64,000 nt of DNA, from NCBI RefSeq assembly GCF_029581355.1, contig NZ_CP120849.1, positions 156,501-220,500 on the forward strand, in the 5' to 3' direction. Below the pieces are notes generated by a model that ran no database searches, had not been told where the DNA came from, and worked only from the letters and a program-made list of their open reading frames with translations. Each line of letters starts with the position of its first letter. Positions within the stretch are counted from its first letter, which is position 1. Of the stretch, positions 18,652 through 28,276 are shown piece after piece. The DNA comes from Parabacteroides chongii. Lineage in GTDB: Bacteria > Bacteroidota > Bacteroidia > Bacteroidales > Tannerellaceae. A program made the position numbers and the translations under genes.

Positions 18652-20592
18652 TTAATAATTGTATTTACTCAATAAATATAACACTCGCAATATTTCTGCC
18701 ACATTCATAGCAAAAGAAACAGCACCGCGTCCTTTGAAAGGAGGATTACCATCAAACAGTTCTGAAATAGAACCGATACAGTGAGATGACATTTCATCTT
18801 CATAACCAATCAAATAGCGTTCAATAAAGCCCAGGGCACTCATTTTATAAATACGAAGATAAGCTTCGAAATAAAAACCTGCCAACCAAGGCCATGCAGT
18901 ACCCTGATGATAAGCATAATCGCGCTGAATCTGAGCACCTACATAATTCGGATTATAACCTCCGCTCTTCGGACTCAACGAACGAAGACCTTTTGGCGTA
19001 AGCAATTCCTTCGTTACAATATCAAGCACTCCTTTTTTCTGACTGGCATTCAAAGGAGAGTAATCAAAAGCTACGGCAAATATCATATTAGGACGTACAC
19101 TCCAGTCCATCATATTTCCATCCACATAGTCTAATAAATAACCGTACTCGTTCAAAAATGTTTCCACAAACGACTTGCCGCTTCTTTCTGCCAAAGCAGA
19201 CAATTCTGTGCTTAAATTTTCATTTCCGGCTTCGCCCAGTAATTCACCGGTAAAGCGTAGGGCGTTATACCATAAAGTATTTATTTCTACGACAAAACCA
19301 GTTCTCGGTATTACAGGCCGGTCGTTGACGGTAGAGTTCATCCATGTAACGGCCTTCTCCGTTCCGCGAGCATACAGCAAACCGTTGTCGAGTAAAGACA
19401 AATTAGGATGTTTGTTGCTGCGAATAAATGCCATGATATCTTCCAACAATACACCGTATTTCTCACGACATGCATCACGCGACACCATTTTAGCATACTG
19501 CTGGATACACCACACAGCCCAAAGCAAAATGTCAGGATGCTCCATTTCATAGATTCTCAGGTCGCTTGGCTCATTATTCATGAAAGCATACACAGCTTTA
19601 CGGGCTGTTTCCATCACGACTTCATATTTAGACTTTTCGTCGATAGCCAGCGTCAGTCCCGGCAAAGATATAAACATGTCGCGAGCGCGGCACTTGAACC
19701 AGGGATAACCGGCCAGGATATAATATTCACCACCTTGCTTATTCAAAAATTGGTGGGCAGCATTGATCAGACAATGTTTGAATGTGTCGCGCGGAGTACG
19801 CTCTTCCATCTCTTCTTCAAATGTCTTTTTCAACGCACGTGTATTCGTCTCGGAAACACCGCCGGAGAAAACGACACTTTCACCTTTCTTTATATCTACT
19901 TCAAAATATCCGGGCACATAGAGATCTTCATTAAAATCATATCCTCTCTCCTGCTCTTTCGGATATTCGATACCTCGATACCAGTCCGGTTGAAAATGAA
20001 ACTCATTCTTTTTATTTAACTGCATATACAATTCGGGATATCCCGGATACATACATGTCTTGATACCGTTTGTGACAACCTGATACTCACGACTGGCCTG
20101 GGCATTCTCGTGCGTATACTGACGTACACTGCGAAACGCCAAAAACGGACGTAAGCGCAACGTTGTAGCAGAATGTGCATCCAGCAGCGTATATCGAATC
20201 AAAATTCGGTTTTCGTGATGAACAAAAAGCTTTTCTTTTTTCAAAACAACTCCACCTACCCTATAGATAGTGGTCGGCACTTTCTCACATTCAAACTCAC
20301 GGATGTACTTATGTCCGTTCGGACTATAATTATCACCCTGATACTTATGAAGACCTAAATTAAATTCAGCCCCATGTTGTATAACTGTTTCATCCAACGA
20401 TGATAACAACACATGGTTTTCATCATCTAGTTCTGGCACCGGAATGACAAGTAATCCATGATACTTTCGCGTGTTACAATCCGCGATAGTTGTGCAGTGA
20501 TAGGCTCCCGAACGATTCGTACGAAGAATCTCCCTGGGTAGAGACTCCTCCAGGTTTGTCATAAGAGTCTTGTCAAATTTAAGATAACTCAT
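18652..20592 (-). CDS. Glycogen debranching enzyme (amylo-alpha-1,6-glucosidase, GH133)
   Basis: 646 aa. An N-terminal beta domain (SLPREILRTNRSGAYHCTTI; TRKYHGLLVIPVPEL) is followed by an (alpha/alpha)6 catalytic domain with LAGYPWFKCRARDMFISLPG and RDYAYHQGTAWPWLAGFY, typical of the amylo-alpha-1,6-glucosidase family. Cytoplasmic. First gene of the debranching-GT4-GH57 set. It removes alpha-1,6 branches of glycogen. Downstream genes follow at 14 and 17 nt, so one operon is very likely. The promoter must lie in the long intergenic region upstream, which also contains a repeat array. Confidence 0.95.
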   Translation of the reverse strand: MSYLKFDKTLMTNLEESLPREILRTNRSGAYHCTTIADCNTRKYHGLLVIPVPELDDENHVLLSSLDETVIQHGAEFNLGLHKYQGDNYSPNGHKYIREFECEKVPTTIYRVGGVVLKKEKLFVHHENRILIRYTLLDAHSATTLRLRPFLAFRSVRQYTHENAQASREYQVVTNGIKTCMYPGYPELYMQLNKKNEFHFQPDWYRGIEYPKEQERGYDFNEDLYVPGYFEVDIKKGESVVFSGGVSETNTRALKKTFEEEMEERTPRDTFKHCLINAAHQFLNKQGGEYYILAGYPWFKCRARDMFISLPGLTLAIDEKSKYEVVMETARKAVYAFMNNEPSDLRIYEMEHPDILLWAVWCIQQYAKMVSRDACREKYGVLLEDIMAFIRSNKHPNLSLLDNGLLYARGTEKAVTWMNSTVNDRPVIPRTGFVVEINTLWYNALRFTGELLGEAGNENLSTELSALAERSGKSFVETFLNEYGYLLDYVDGNMMDWSVRPNMIFAVAFDYSPLNASQKKGVLDIVTKELLTPKGLRSLSPKSGGYNPNYVGAQIQRDYAYHQGTAWPWLAGFYFEAYLRIYKMSALGFIERYLIGYEDEMSSHCIGSISELFDGNPPFKGRGAVSFAMNVAEILRVLYLLSKYNY

Positions 20593-21187
20593 AATTTTAT
20601 ATTTGGTTTTAAGTTTATGCTTATATAATTAAAATGTCATGATATTCCGATCAAATGTATCACATAAAAACTAAAAAAACAAACTCACTTTCATATTTAT
20701 TTAGAAACTCCTTTAAAAAAAATATCTGGAAACATTGATAAATAACCATTTAGAAATCAAGCCACGACTCTGAATGTGTTATCAAACACATAAATAAATG
20801 TTAAAACAAGAAAAGGCTATACTCAATGAATATCTTAGAGTATCGAAAAAAAGAAGCATTAGAGAGACAACCCGCGAATGAGCACGAGAACTCAAGAGCA
20901 ACAATTCCCCTGGAAAGGATACAAAATAAAGGATCTAAACAATATTTTCTGCTGATATAACTGGTTGTCGATAATTGTGGGCAAGCCTGTTGACAATTAT
21001 GGGCAAGCCTGTCGACAACTGTCAACAAGCCTGCCCACAATTATCGACAACAAATTATATCGAATTATAAATCTATAAATCCATAGATGTTTGTTTCGTC
21101 AAAACAGGTATTTTTTTCCATCTTTGTACTCACAAATAAACTATTCATAAGAAGAAACGATTATATAATATATAATGTATAAGAAAT
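20593..21187. other. Intergenic region without genes between the glycogen operon and the M3 peptidase
   Basis: About 600 bp of AT-rich sequence with no convincing reading frame. It must contain the two divergent promoters; CATCTTTG at 21119-21126 is a weak -7 candidate for the peptidase. The only clear structure is the repeat array at 20964-21051. Confidence 0.7.
20964..21051. repeat. 22-bp-period repeat array forming a large inverted repeat
   Basis: CAAGCCT recurs at 20982, 21004 and 21026, a 22-bp period. The outer arms are inverted: the first 32 bp, beginning GTTGTCGATAATTGTGGGCA, match the complement of the end with two mismatches. An RNA copy would fold into a long stem. The same period is seen in the panC-panD array, with different sequence. 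Confidence 0.85.
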
Positions 21188-23263
21188 ATGACACAGACAG
21201 TAAATAATCCATTCTTTCAAAGATACAATACCCCTTTCGGAACTCCGCCTTTCAACGAAATAAAGACGGCTCATTACGAACCGGCTTTTGAGGAAGGCAT
21301 CCGGCAACTGGATCAGGAAATACAGGATATTGCCAATAACAACCAACCTGCTACTTTTGAGAATACAATTGTAGCCCTGGAGCGTAGCGGCAAACTACTG
21401 GACAAAGTGAGTTCGGCCTTTTTTAATATACTCAATGCAGAAGCAGATGACGAAATGATGGATATTTCACAAAGAGTATCCCCAAAGCTGTCGGAAAGCT
21501 CCAACAATATATTTCTCAATGAAAAATTATTCGCACGGGTAAAAACTGTTTACGAACAGAAAGAACAACTCGCTCTTTCGCCCGAAGATGCTAAATTACT
21601 GGAAGATACTTTCGAATCATTTTCTGTTCGCGGTGCCAACCTGAGCGCGGATGATAAAGAGAAATACCGCAAACTCAGTACAGACCTGAGCGTACTATCC
21701 CTGACTTTCGATCAAAACGCGCTAAAAGATAAAAACAGGTATGAATTACTCCTTACCGATGAAAAAGACCTGGCAGGACTGCCCGAAAGCATACGTGAAG
21801 CTGCGGCCCACCGGGCAAAAGAGAAAGGGAAAGAAGGTTGGCTGTTTAACCTGACTGCTCCCAGCTACGTTCCATTCATGCGCTACTCGGCTTTACGCCC
21901 GTTACGCGAAACGATGTACCGGGAATATATGAGTGTCGGAAACAAAGGCGATGAATATGACAACAAAGAACTCATTCGCCGGATCGTCAATATCCGGCTG
22001 GAAATAGCCCGGCTGATGGGACACAGCACATACGCCGAATATTCGCTTAAAAGAACAATGGCTAAAACGCCAGCCAATGTTTACCATTTACTGGAACAAT
22101 TGCTGGAGGCCTATAAACCGGTTGCCGTCAACGAATACAATGCCGTGCAAGGTTTTGCCATGGGAGCTGAAAAGGAGAACATCACCGTTATGCCCTGGGA
22201 CTGGAGCTATTATTCCGAAAAACTGAAAGATATCCGTTTCAATGTAAACGATGAGATGACGCGCCCGTACTTCGAACTGAACAATGTTAAAAACGGAGTA
22301 TTCGGACTTGCCACACAGTTATACGGTATCACTTTCAAGGAAAACAAGGAAATACCCGTTTACCATCCGGAAGTCGATGCCTACGAAGTATATGATGCCG
22401 ACGGTAAGTTTCTCTCCATCCTGTATACCGACTTCCATCCGCGCGACGGGAAACAATCGGGAGCCTGGATGAACAGCATCAAGGAACAATATAGCGAGGC
22501 CGACGGTAATGACAGCCGTCCCCAGATCATCATCGTGATGAACTTCACGCGCCCGACGGAGACCAAACCGTCTCTATTGACTTTCGATGAAGTAAATACA
22601 CTTTTGCATGAATTCGGACATGCCTTGCACGGAATGCTGGCCAAAGGAAAATATGCCAGCCTTTCCGGAACCAATGTGTACCGTGATTTTGTCGAACTCC
22701 CATCCCAGTTGATGGAAAACTGGTTGACGGAAAAAGAATTTCTAGATCAGATCGCCGTACATTACGAAACGGGAGAAAAGATACCGCAGGAACTTATCCG
22801 TAAACTGGTCGATGCTTCTAATTTCAACACAGGGTATTTCTGTTGCCGCCAGTTAAGTTTCGGCATGCTCGATATGGCATGGCATACACAGACGGAACCG
22901 TTTGAAGGAGATGTGATCGCTTTCGAAAAACAGGCATGGGCACGCACCGTTATTGTCCCTGAAGTCCCGGGTACATTGATGAGCAGCAGTTTCGGACATA
23001 TCTTCTCCGGAGGATACGCTGCCGGGTATTACGGATACAAATGGGCTGAAGTACTGGATGCCGACGCATTCTCCGTCTTCAAGAAAAACGGGATATTCAA
23101 CCGCGAAACAGCCCGGTCATTCCGGGAAAATATCCTTTCCAAAGGAGGAACGGAAGACCCGGCAGTCTTGTATAAACGTTTCCGCGGACAGGAACCGACC
23201 ATCGACGCACTGCTCATCAGAAACGGCATCAAACAGGCTGAACCGAAAGCGAATGGCAATTGA
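21188..23263 (+). CDS. dcp: M3 family peptidyl-dipeptidase (Dcp-like)
   Basis: 691 aa, the usual length for Dcp/oligopeptidase A. The zinc motif is HEFGHALHG (His474, Glu475, His478), with a downstream Glu expected about 25 residues later (YRDFVELPSQLMENW). Also conserved: FNRETARSFRENILSKGGTED. No signal peptide is apparent, so it is probably cytoplasmic and degrades short peptides by releasing C-terminal dipeptides. Its own promoter lies in the repeat-bearing intergenic region. dCMP deaminase follows after 85 bp with its own -7 box. Confidence 0.93.
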   Translation: MTQTVNNPFFQRYNTPFGTPPFNEIKTAHYEPAFEEGIRQLDQEIQDIANNNQPATFENTIVALERSGKLLDKVSSAFFNILNAEADDEMMDISQRVSPKLSESSNNIFLNEKLFARVKTVYEQKEQLALSPEDAKLLEDTFESFSVRGANLSADDKEKYRKLSTDLSVLSLTFDQNALKDKNRYELLLTDEKDLAGLPESIREAAAHRAKEKGKEGWLFNLTAPSYVPFMRYSALRPLRETMYREYMSVGNKGDEYDNKELIRRIVNIRLEIARLMGHSTYAEYSLKRTMAKTPANVYHLLEQLLEAYKPVAVNEYNAVQGFAMGAEKENITVMPWDWSYYSEKLKDIRFNVNDEMTRPYFELNNVKNGVFGLATQLYGITFKENKEIPVYHPEVDAYEVYDADGKFLSILYTDFHPRDGKQSGAWMNSIKEQYSEADGNDSRPQIIIVMNFTRPTETKPSLLTFDEVNTLLHEFGHALHGMLAKGKYASLSGTNVYRDFVELPSQLMENWLTEKEFLDQIAVHYETGEKIPQELIRKLVDASNFNTGYFCCRQLSFGMLDMAWHTQTEPFEGDVIAFEKQAWARTVIVPEVPGTLMSSSFGHIFSGGYAAGYYGYKWAEVLDADAFSVFKKNGIFNRETARSFRENILSKGGTEDPAVLYKRFRGQEPTIDALLIRNGIKQAEPKANGN

Positions 23264-23305
23264 TATAAAAATAGCTAAACATACAATAGTTAAATCAATT
23301 ATATT

Positions 23306-23313
23306 TACCTTTG
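23306..23313 (+). promoter_or_regulatory. Bacteroidetes -7 box upstream of dCMP deaminase
   Basis: TACCTTTG fits TAnnTTTG and is 35 bp before the ATG. No clear -33 TTTG at the right distance. Confidence 0.45.
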
Positions 23314-23348
23314 CCAGCTAAAATAATAAGTACAAAATCAGGTAAACC

Positions 23349-23783
23349 ATGTGCGAAAAAACAGAGAAGCAATATGAACTGGATAAACGTTATCTGAGAA
23401 TGGCTGCAGTCTGGGCCGAAAATTCATATTGCAAACGGCGACAGGTCGGTGCACTGATAGTTAAGGACCAGATGATTATTTCCGATGGATACAACGGAAC
23501 ACCTGCCGGTTTTGAAAATGTCTGTGAAGATGAAAACAATGTAACCAAACCCTATGTGTTACATGCGGAAGCGAATGCCATTACAAAAGTGGCAGCATCT
23601 TCTAACAGCAGCAAAGGAGCTACGATCTACGTGACTTCGGCACCTTGTATAGAATGTGCCAAACTGATCATCCAATCGGGCATTAAGCGTGTTGTATATT
23701 CAGAAAAATACCGGATGGAAGACGGATGTAATTTATTGCAGCGCGCCGGTATTAGTATAGATTATATTGATATAAACGAATAA
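23349..23783 (+). CDS. dCMP deaminase family protein (ComEB-like)
   Basis: 144 aa. Zinc cytidine-deaminase fold: HAEANAI supplies His and the catalytic Glu, and SAPCIECAKLI supplies two Cys ligands. It converts dCMP to dUMP for dTTP synthesis. YCKRRQVGALIVKDQMIISDGYNGTPAGFENVC (in parts) is typical of the dCMP/ComEB branch rather than CMP/dCMP kinases or tRNA deaminases. It lies 12 nt before the S41 protease gene and is probably cotranscribed. Confidence 0.93.
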   Translation: MCEKTEKQYELDKRYLRMAAVWAENSYCKRRQVGALIVKDQMIISDGYNGTPAGFENVCEDENNVTKPYVLHAEANAITKVAASSNSSKGATIYVTSAPCIECAKLIIQSGIKRVVYSEKYRMEDGCNLLQRAGISIDYIDINE

Positions 23784-23795
23784 ATATACGTTTTT

Positions 23796-25517
23796 ATGGA
23801 CAAAAACAGAAGGTTAACCATTTGGTTACCTGTTATCATTGCAGCAAGTATTGCCCTCGGTATCTTTATCGGGAACAATTATCTTTCTCTTACTCAACAT
23901 GGCAAACGCCGGATGTTTTCCAGTGGAAATAAAATAAATGCCATACTCGATATTATCGACGAACAATATGTCGATACAGTCAATATGGGGAAGCTGGTGG
24001 AAGGCACAATACCTAAAATATTCAGCGAACTGGATCCTCACTCCGTTTATATTCCTGCCGAAGATGCAACGATCGTAAACGAAGACCTGGAAGGTTCATT
24101 CAGCGGTATCGGGGTTTCATTCAATATGCAGACAGATACTATCCTGGTGATCAGCGTCATCCCTAAAGGTCCAGCCGAAAAGGCCGGATTATTGCCGTTT
24201 GACCGTATCATCACGATTAACGACTCTATTTATTCCGGCAACAATACCAGCCAGGCGAAAATCATGCGTACCCTGCGCGGTGCGAAGAACAGCACGGTTA
24301 AGCTAGGCGTAAAGCGTGGAGGCGTTCCCGACCTGCTTTATTTTGATGTGACACGCGGCGACGTTCCGGTTAATTCCGTGGATGTTTCTTACGAAGTCAG
24401 CAAAGGTATCGGGTATATCAAAGTCAGCAAATTCGGACGGACAACCTATAACGAGTTTATCACGGCAATTGCCAAGCTGAAAGAAGCAGGATGCAGCTCC
24501 TTCGTTATCGACTTGCGCGGAAACACCGGCGGCTATATGGATGCTGCCATCAATATGGTCAACGAGTTCATGCCGGAAGGACGGCTCATCGTTTACACGG
24601 AAGGTAAAGCTTTCCCTAGAAACGACGTATATACCAATGGAACCGGCACCTGCAAGGAAGCTCCGATCGTTGTCCTGACAGACGAGTTCTCGGCTTCCGC
24701 CAGCGAAATCTTCTCCGGAGCTATTCAGGATAACGACCGTGGACTGATCGTCGGCCGCCGTACCTATGGAAAAGGCCTGGTTCAATCGCCGATCAAACTC
24801 AGCGACGGCTCTGAGATCAGGCTGACCATCGCCCGTTACTATACACCGTCGGGACGAAGCATCCAAAAAGATTATAAATTGGGAGACTCTGCCGACTATG
24901 ACCAGGATTTGTATAACCGTTTCATTCATGGTGAATTTGATTCTGCCGACAGTATTAAAAATACGCACACAGAAAAGTATCACACCATGATCGGACGAAC
25001 TGTATACGGCGGCGGCGGTATCATGCCGGATATTTTCATTCCGCGTGACACAAGTGGAATCACAACCTATTTCACCAGCATTGTGAACAGCGGAACACTT
25101 TACCTGTATGTTTTGGAATATTCTGATCAGAATCGTGAAAAGTTATCATCATTCAAGACTTATCAGGATCTGTACAAATATTTACAGTCTCAACCCTTGT
25201 TGTATGACTTCACGAACTTTGCAGCATCCAAAGGTATCAAGAAACGTCCGAACCTGATCAACATCTCCGGCAAACTGATTGAAAACCAACTGCAGGCCTA
25301 TATCGTACGGAACTTCTTCGACGAAGCCGGATTCTATCCGATCTTCCTGAAAGACGATCCTACCTTACTTCGTGCCATCCAGATCATAAACGAAGGGAAA
25401 TCCATTCCTACTTTAGAGAAAAAAGATGCAGACAAAGGAATTGCAAGAATCCAAGCAACACCTTCGAAAATACATAGCCTCGCTAAAGAGCTCGTACGAG
25501 AAGACTACACTGCTTGA
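23796..25517 (+). CDS. C-terminal processing peptidase, S41 family
   Basis: 573 aa. One N-terminal membrane segment (LPVIIAASIALGIFIGNN) leaves the rest in the periplasm. The order is an N-terminal helical region, a PDZ domain (about 90-175; SFSGIGVSFNM, GPAEKAGLLPFDRI), and the S41 core with the nucleophile Ser in FSASASEIFSGAIQDN and the general-base Lys in RRTYGKGLVQ. Family members trim or degrade proteins from the C-terminus. The 3' end overlaps the next gene by 92 nt, an unusually long overlap. Confidence 0.94.
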   Translation: MDKNRRLTIWLPVIIAASIALGIFIGNNYLSLTQHGKRRMFSSGNKINAILDIIDEQYVDTVNMGKLVEGTIPKIFSELDPHSVYIPAEDATIVNEDLEGSFSGIGVSFNMQTDTILVISVIPKGPAEKAGLLPFDRIITINDSIYSGNNTSQAKIMRTLRGAKNSTVKLGVKRGGVPDLLYFDVTRGDVPVNSVDVSYEVSKGIGYIKVSKFGRTTYNEFITAIAKLKEAGCSSFVIDLRGNTGGYMDAAINMVNEFMPEGRLIVYTEGKAFPRNDVYTNGTGTCKEAPIVVLTDEFSASASEIFSGAIQDNDRGLIVGRRTYGKGLVQSPIKLSDGSEIRLTIARYYTPSGRSIQKDYKLGDSADYDQDLYNRFIHGEFDSADSIKNTHTEKYHTMIGRTVYGGGGIMPDIFIPRDTSGITTYFTSIVNSGTLYLYVLEYSDQNREKLSSFKTYQDLYKYLQSQPLLYDFTNFAASKGIKKRPNLINISGKLIENQLQAYIVRNFFDEAGFYPIFLKDDPTLLRAIQIINEGKSIPTLEKKDADKGIARIQATPSKIHSLAKELVREDYTA

Positions 25518-25995
25518 TTTTTCAGATAAAATACAGATGCGGCTGGAAGAGACTGAACTCTTCCGGCAGGCTCGCTGCATCGCTTTATACAATGCCATTC
25601 CCGGAGAAGTGCAGACTGCCGGTTTACTCGAAAAATGGTTTGATAAAAAACAACTTCTCCTGCCGTTAGTTGTCGGCAACGATCTGCGTTTATTACCTTA
25701 CAAAGGTCTCGATACATTAAAACCCGGAGCTTTCGGCATTCTGGAACCGATCGATCCGAAAACGACAGTTCCGGAAACGGATATCGATCTGATTATTGTA
25801 CCCGGCGTGGCATTCGACCGCCAATTGAACCGCATGGGACGCGGCAAAGGATATTACGACCGGTTATTATCAACTTTACAAGTGCCTAAAATTGGAATTT
25901 GTTTCGACTTTCAGCTACAGGACATGATTCCAATCGAACCTTTCGACAAGAAAATGGACATGATCATTACAGAAAAGGAAGTTATTACCGGATAA
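25426..25995 (+). CDS. 5-formyltetrahydrofolate cyclo-ligase
   Basis: 189 aa. It converts 5-formyl-THF to 5,10-methenyl-THF with ATP. The N-terminus (ESKQHLRKYIASLKSSYEK), PLVVGNDLRLLPYKG and the C-terminal GRGKGYYDRLLS motif identify the family. The start inside the S41 gene is chosen because the family N-terminal helix begins there; a later start would lose it. It converges with the DUF721/recF pair: its stop codon region overlaps the 3' end of DUF721 by 11 nt. Confidence 0.93.
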   Translation: MQTKELQESKQHLRKYIASLKSSYEKTTLLDFSDKIQMRLEETELFRQARCIALYNAIPGEVQTAGLLEKWFDKKQLLLPLVVGNDLRLLPYKGLDTLKPGAFGILEPIDPKTTVPETDIDLIIVPGVAFDRQLNRMGRGKGYYDRLLSTLQVPKIGICFDFQLQDMIPIEPFDKKMDMIITEKEVITG

Positions 25996-26278
25996 TGATA
26001 TCATGGATAACAGTTGCGCCGGCATATTCATTCAGGCTCTTCACCAGCCGCTCACGGCATAAAGTAAGCTCACTCCTCAATACGGCAGAAGTCAGCGATA
26101 CATATAATATATGATCGCGTACATATATATTGCGCGTATACTGCATAACCATCGGTCCGAGCACCTCTTTCCAGGCACGTTCAACCCTGATCTCCAGGAT
26201 CTTTTCATACAGTTCCGTATTATCTTCAAAGAAATCTCTCAGAACTTCACCGATTGCTTGTGTATTCTTCCGCTTCAT
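25985..26278 (-). CDS. DUF721 (DciA-like) family protein
   Basis: 97 aa, the common length for the short DUF721 form. TQAIGEVLRDFFEDN and ERAWKEVLGPMVMQYTRNIYV with a conserved Trp are typical. Distantly related DciA proteins load the replicative helicase; whether this short Bacteroidetes form does so is not known. Its start codon overlaps the recF stop (ATGA), so it is translationally coupled to recF, which supports a DNA replication or repair role. Confidence 0.85.
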   Translation of the reverse strand: MKRKNTQAIGEVLRDFFEDNTELYEKILEIRVERAWKEVLGPMVMQYTRNIYVRDHILYVSLTSAVLRSELTLCRERLVKSLNEYAGATVIHDIIIR

Positions 26279-27378
26279 TCCGCCTCCTCCATAGGTTGCA
26301 CTTCACCTTGTTCTACTTTGAACAAAGCATAGTCATGATTCATCGCCTGCAATATTTCATCCAGATATTTACGGTTCGTATCCGTAATAAATATTTGCCC
26401 GAAACCATCGCCGCTCACCAGCTTAATGATCTCCGCCACACGTGAGGCATCCAGTTTGTCAAAGATATCATCCAGCAACAAGATCGGAGTCGTATTCCCT
26501 TTCTGAGCCAGAAAAGCAAACTGAGCCAACTTCAAAGCGATCAGGTACGTCTTATTCTGTCCCTGAGAGCCGACCCTGCGAATCAGGTTCTCATCCAAAG
26601 TCATTTCCAGCTCATCCTTGTGTATTCCATTGGAAGTATATCCTAAAATCCGGTCACGTTCCCTGTTGGCAGCCAGCGATTCCGACAAATCTTTCTCCTC
26701 CAACTGCGAGATATAACGCAAACCGACCCGTTCCGTCGAACGGCAGATCGTCTGGTAATATTCATTAAAGATAGGAATAAAACTCTCGACCAGCAACTGC
26801 CTCTTTTCAAAAACCATCCGTCCGTACATTCCCATCTGCATTTCCAGCACTTCATACAACGAGGCATCCATACTTTGATTTTTGAGAAGTACATTCCGTT
26901 GAAGCAACGCTTTGTTATATTGTATCAGGGCATGCAGGTATTGTTTGTCCTGTTGAGAAATGATCAGGTCTAGAAAGCGGCGGCGTTCATCACTTCCACC
27001 CCGGATCAAATCCGAATCCGCCGGTGAAACCATAACCAAAGGCAGCAACCCGATATGTTCGGACAGTTTATCATATTCCTTTTTATTCCGTTTGAACTGT
27101 TTCCGCTGCCGACGACGGATAGCACAGAAGATTTCCTCCGTCCTTCCCTCATAATCATACGCTCCCTGAATGACACACATATCCTGATCGTTGTTGATGA
27201 TCTGTGTATCAGGCGTATTTATATGGCTCTTGCAAAACGAAAGATAATGGACCACATCCAGCAGGTTCGTCTTCCCCATCCCATTATTTCCAAAGAAACA
27301 ATTCATTTTGGGTGAGAAAGCGACTTCCGCCTGAAGGATATTTTTATAATTGAGAATAGAAAGCTTTTTGAGTATCAT
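26275..27378 (-). CDS. recF: DNA replication and repair protein RecF
   Basis: 367 aa from the ATG at 27378; a GTG two codons upstream is less likely. SMC-like ATPase that helps load RecA at gaps. Walker A is FGNNGMGKTNLLD (about 32-44), the RecF-specific region is VMVSPADSDLIRGGSDERRR, and Walker B is ILLLDDIFDKLDASR. LNYKNILQAEVAFSPKMN is the usual N-terminal strand pair. It is followed by the overlapping DUF721 gene and diverges from the TPR gene at 27517. Confidence 0.96.
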   Translation of the reverse strand: MILKKLSILNYKNILQAEVAFSPKMNCFFGNNGMGKTNLLDVVHYLSFCKSHINTPDTQIINNDQDMCVIQGAYDYEGRTEEIFCAIRRRQRKQFKRNKKEYDKLSEHIGLLPLVMVSPADSDLIRGGSDERRRFLDLIISQQDKQYLHALIQYNKALLQRNVLLKNQSMDASLYEVLEMQMGMYGRMVFEKRQLLVESFIPIFNEYYQTICRSTERVGLRYISQLEEKDLSESLAANRERDRILGYTSNGIHKDELEMTLDENLIRRVGSQGQNKTYLIALKLAQFAFLAQKGNTTPILLLDDIFDKLDASRVAEIIKLVSGDGFGQIFITDTNRKYLDEILQAMNHDYALFKVEQGEVQPMEEAE

Positions 27379-27447
27379 CTGCACTTTATTAATCGTACAA
27401 AATTAAAAAATATACTTCTAAGTATAGATTATATCAGTAAAAAAAAC

Positions 27448-27455
27448 TACTTTTG
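27448..27455 (+). promoter_or_regulatory. Bacteroidetes -7 box for the TPR membrane protein gene
   Basis: TACTTTTG fits TAnnTTTG in the recF-TPR divergent region, 62 bp before the ATG. Confidence 0.4.
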
Positions 27456-27516
27456 CGCTTTGAATTGCCATTGGCATAAATCAGTAGATAAAAATAATAA
27501 ATAACTATAACACATT

Positions 27517-28200
27517 ATGGCTACTAAGGAAAAAAACACCAACACGGAGTTAGAAGTAGAAGAAATTGTTTCGAAGTCGGAACAGTTCATTGAAAACAAT
27601 TCAAAAAAGATCATTTACGGAATTATAGCTATCGCACTCGTTGTTGGAGCTGTTTTAGGAATTAAACACGGTTATTTGATTCCCCAGGAAAAGAAAGCAG
27701 CCGCTGCTATGTTTAAAGGAGAACAGTATTTTGCTAAGGACTCTTTCAATTTGGCATTGAACGGTAATGGCGCCGACTTCGACGGTTTTGAAGGAATCAT
27801 CGACCAATATGGAAGCACGACTTCCGGCAATTTGGCAAAAGCTTATGCAGGTATCTGCTATTTCAAAATGGGTGATACGGAAAAAGCTCTTGACAAACTG
27901 AAATCATTCAGCGGAGACGACAACATGATTTCTCCGGTTATCATCGGTCTGATCGGTGACTGTTATGTAAATATGGGTAACATCAAAGAAGGCATCAGTT
28001 ATTTCGAAAAAGCTGCCAAGAAAGCAGACAACGAAGTGATCAGCCCGGTTTACCTGAAGAAAGCCGGTATCGCTTACGAAAACCAAAAACAGTATAGCGA
28101 TGCAGTTAAAGCATACACGACTATCAAGGAAAAATATTTCAATTCAATGGAGGCTGCCGATATCGATAAGTATATCGCCCGCGCTTCTGCTGCTAAATAA
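27517..28200 (+). CDS. Membrane-anchored tetratricopeptide repeat protein
   Basis: 227 aa. A charged N-terminal tail (1-30), one membrane helix (KIIYGIIAIALVVGAVLGIK), then two to four TPR units in the periplasm (AKAYAGICYFKMGDTEKALDKL; NMGNIKEGISYFEKAA; ISPVYLKKAGIAYENQ). The layout recalls YfgM-type tetratricopeptide proteins. The role is unknown, presumably protein-protein contacts at the inner membrane. A terminator-like hairpin separates it from ribH. Confidence 0.85.
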   Translation: MATKEKNTNTELEVEEIVSKSEQFIENNSKKIIYGIIAIALVVGAVLGIKHGYLIPQEKKAAAAMFKGEQYFAKDSFNLALNGNGADFDGFEGIIDQYGSTTSGNLAKAYAGICYFKMGDTEKALDKLKSFSGDDNMISPVIIGLIGDCYVNMGNIKEGISYFEKAAKKADNEVISPVYLKKAGIAYENQKQYSDAVKAYTTIKEKYFNSMEAADIDKYIARASAAK

Positions 28201-28229
28201 TATAATTCATACGATATAAACTATATAAG

Positions 28230-28260
28230 AGGATGTCCCGTCAAAAAAGGCATCCTTTTA
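28230..28260 (+). terminator. Probable terminator between the TPR gene and ribH
   Basis: AGGATG and CATCCT enclose a 15-nt loop, followed by TTTTATTTT. The stem is short; read-through into ribH is possible. Confidence 0.5.
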
Positions 28261-28276
28261 TTTTAAATATAGAGTT

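Noticed and set aside
19408..20019. 203-codon open frame opposite the debranching enzyme gene
   Set aside because: Antisense to a clear GH133 coding region, with composition of a shadow frame.
20964..21051. CRISPR array suggested by regularly spaced repeats (also at 12715 and 55641)
   Set aside because: Units are contiguous 22- or 23-bp tandem repeats without unique spacers, too short for CRISPR, and there are no cas genes.
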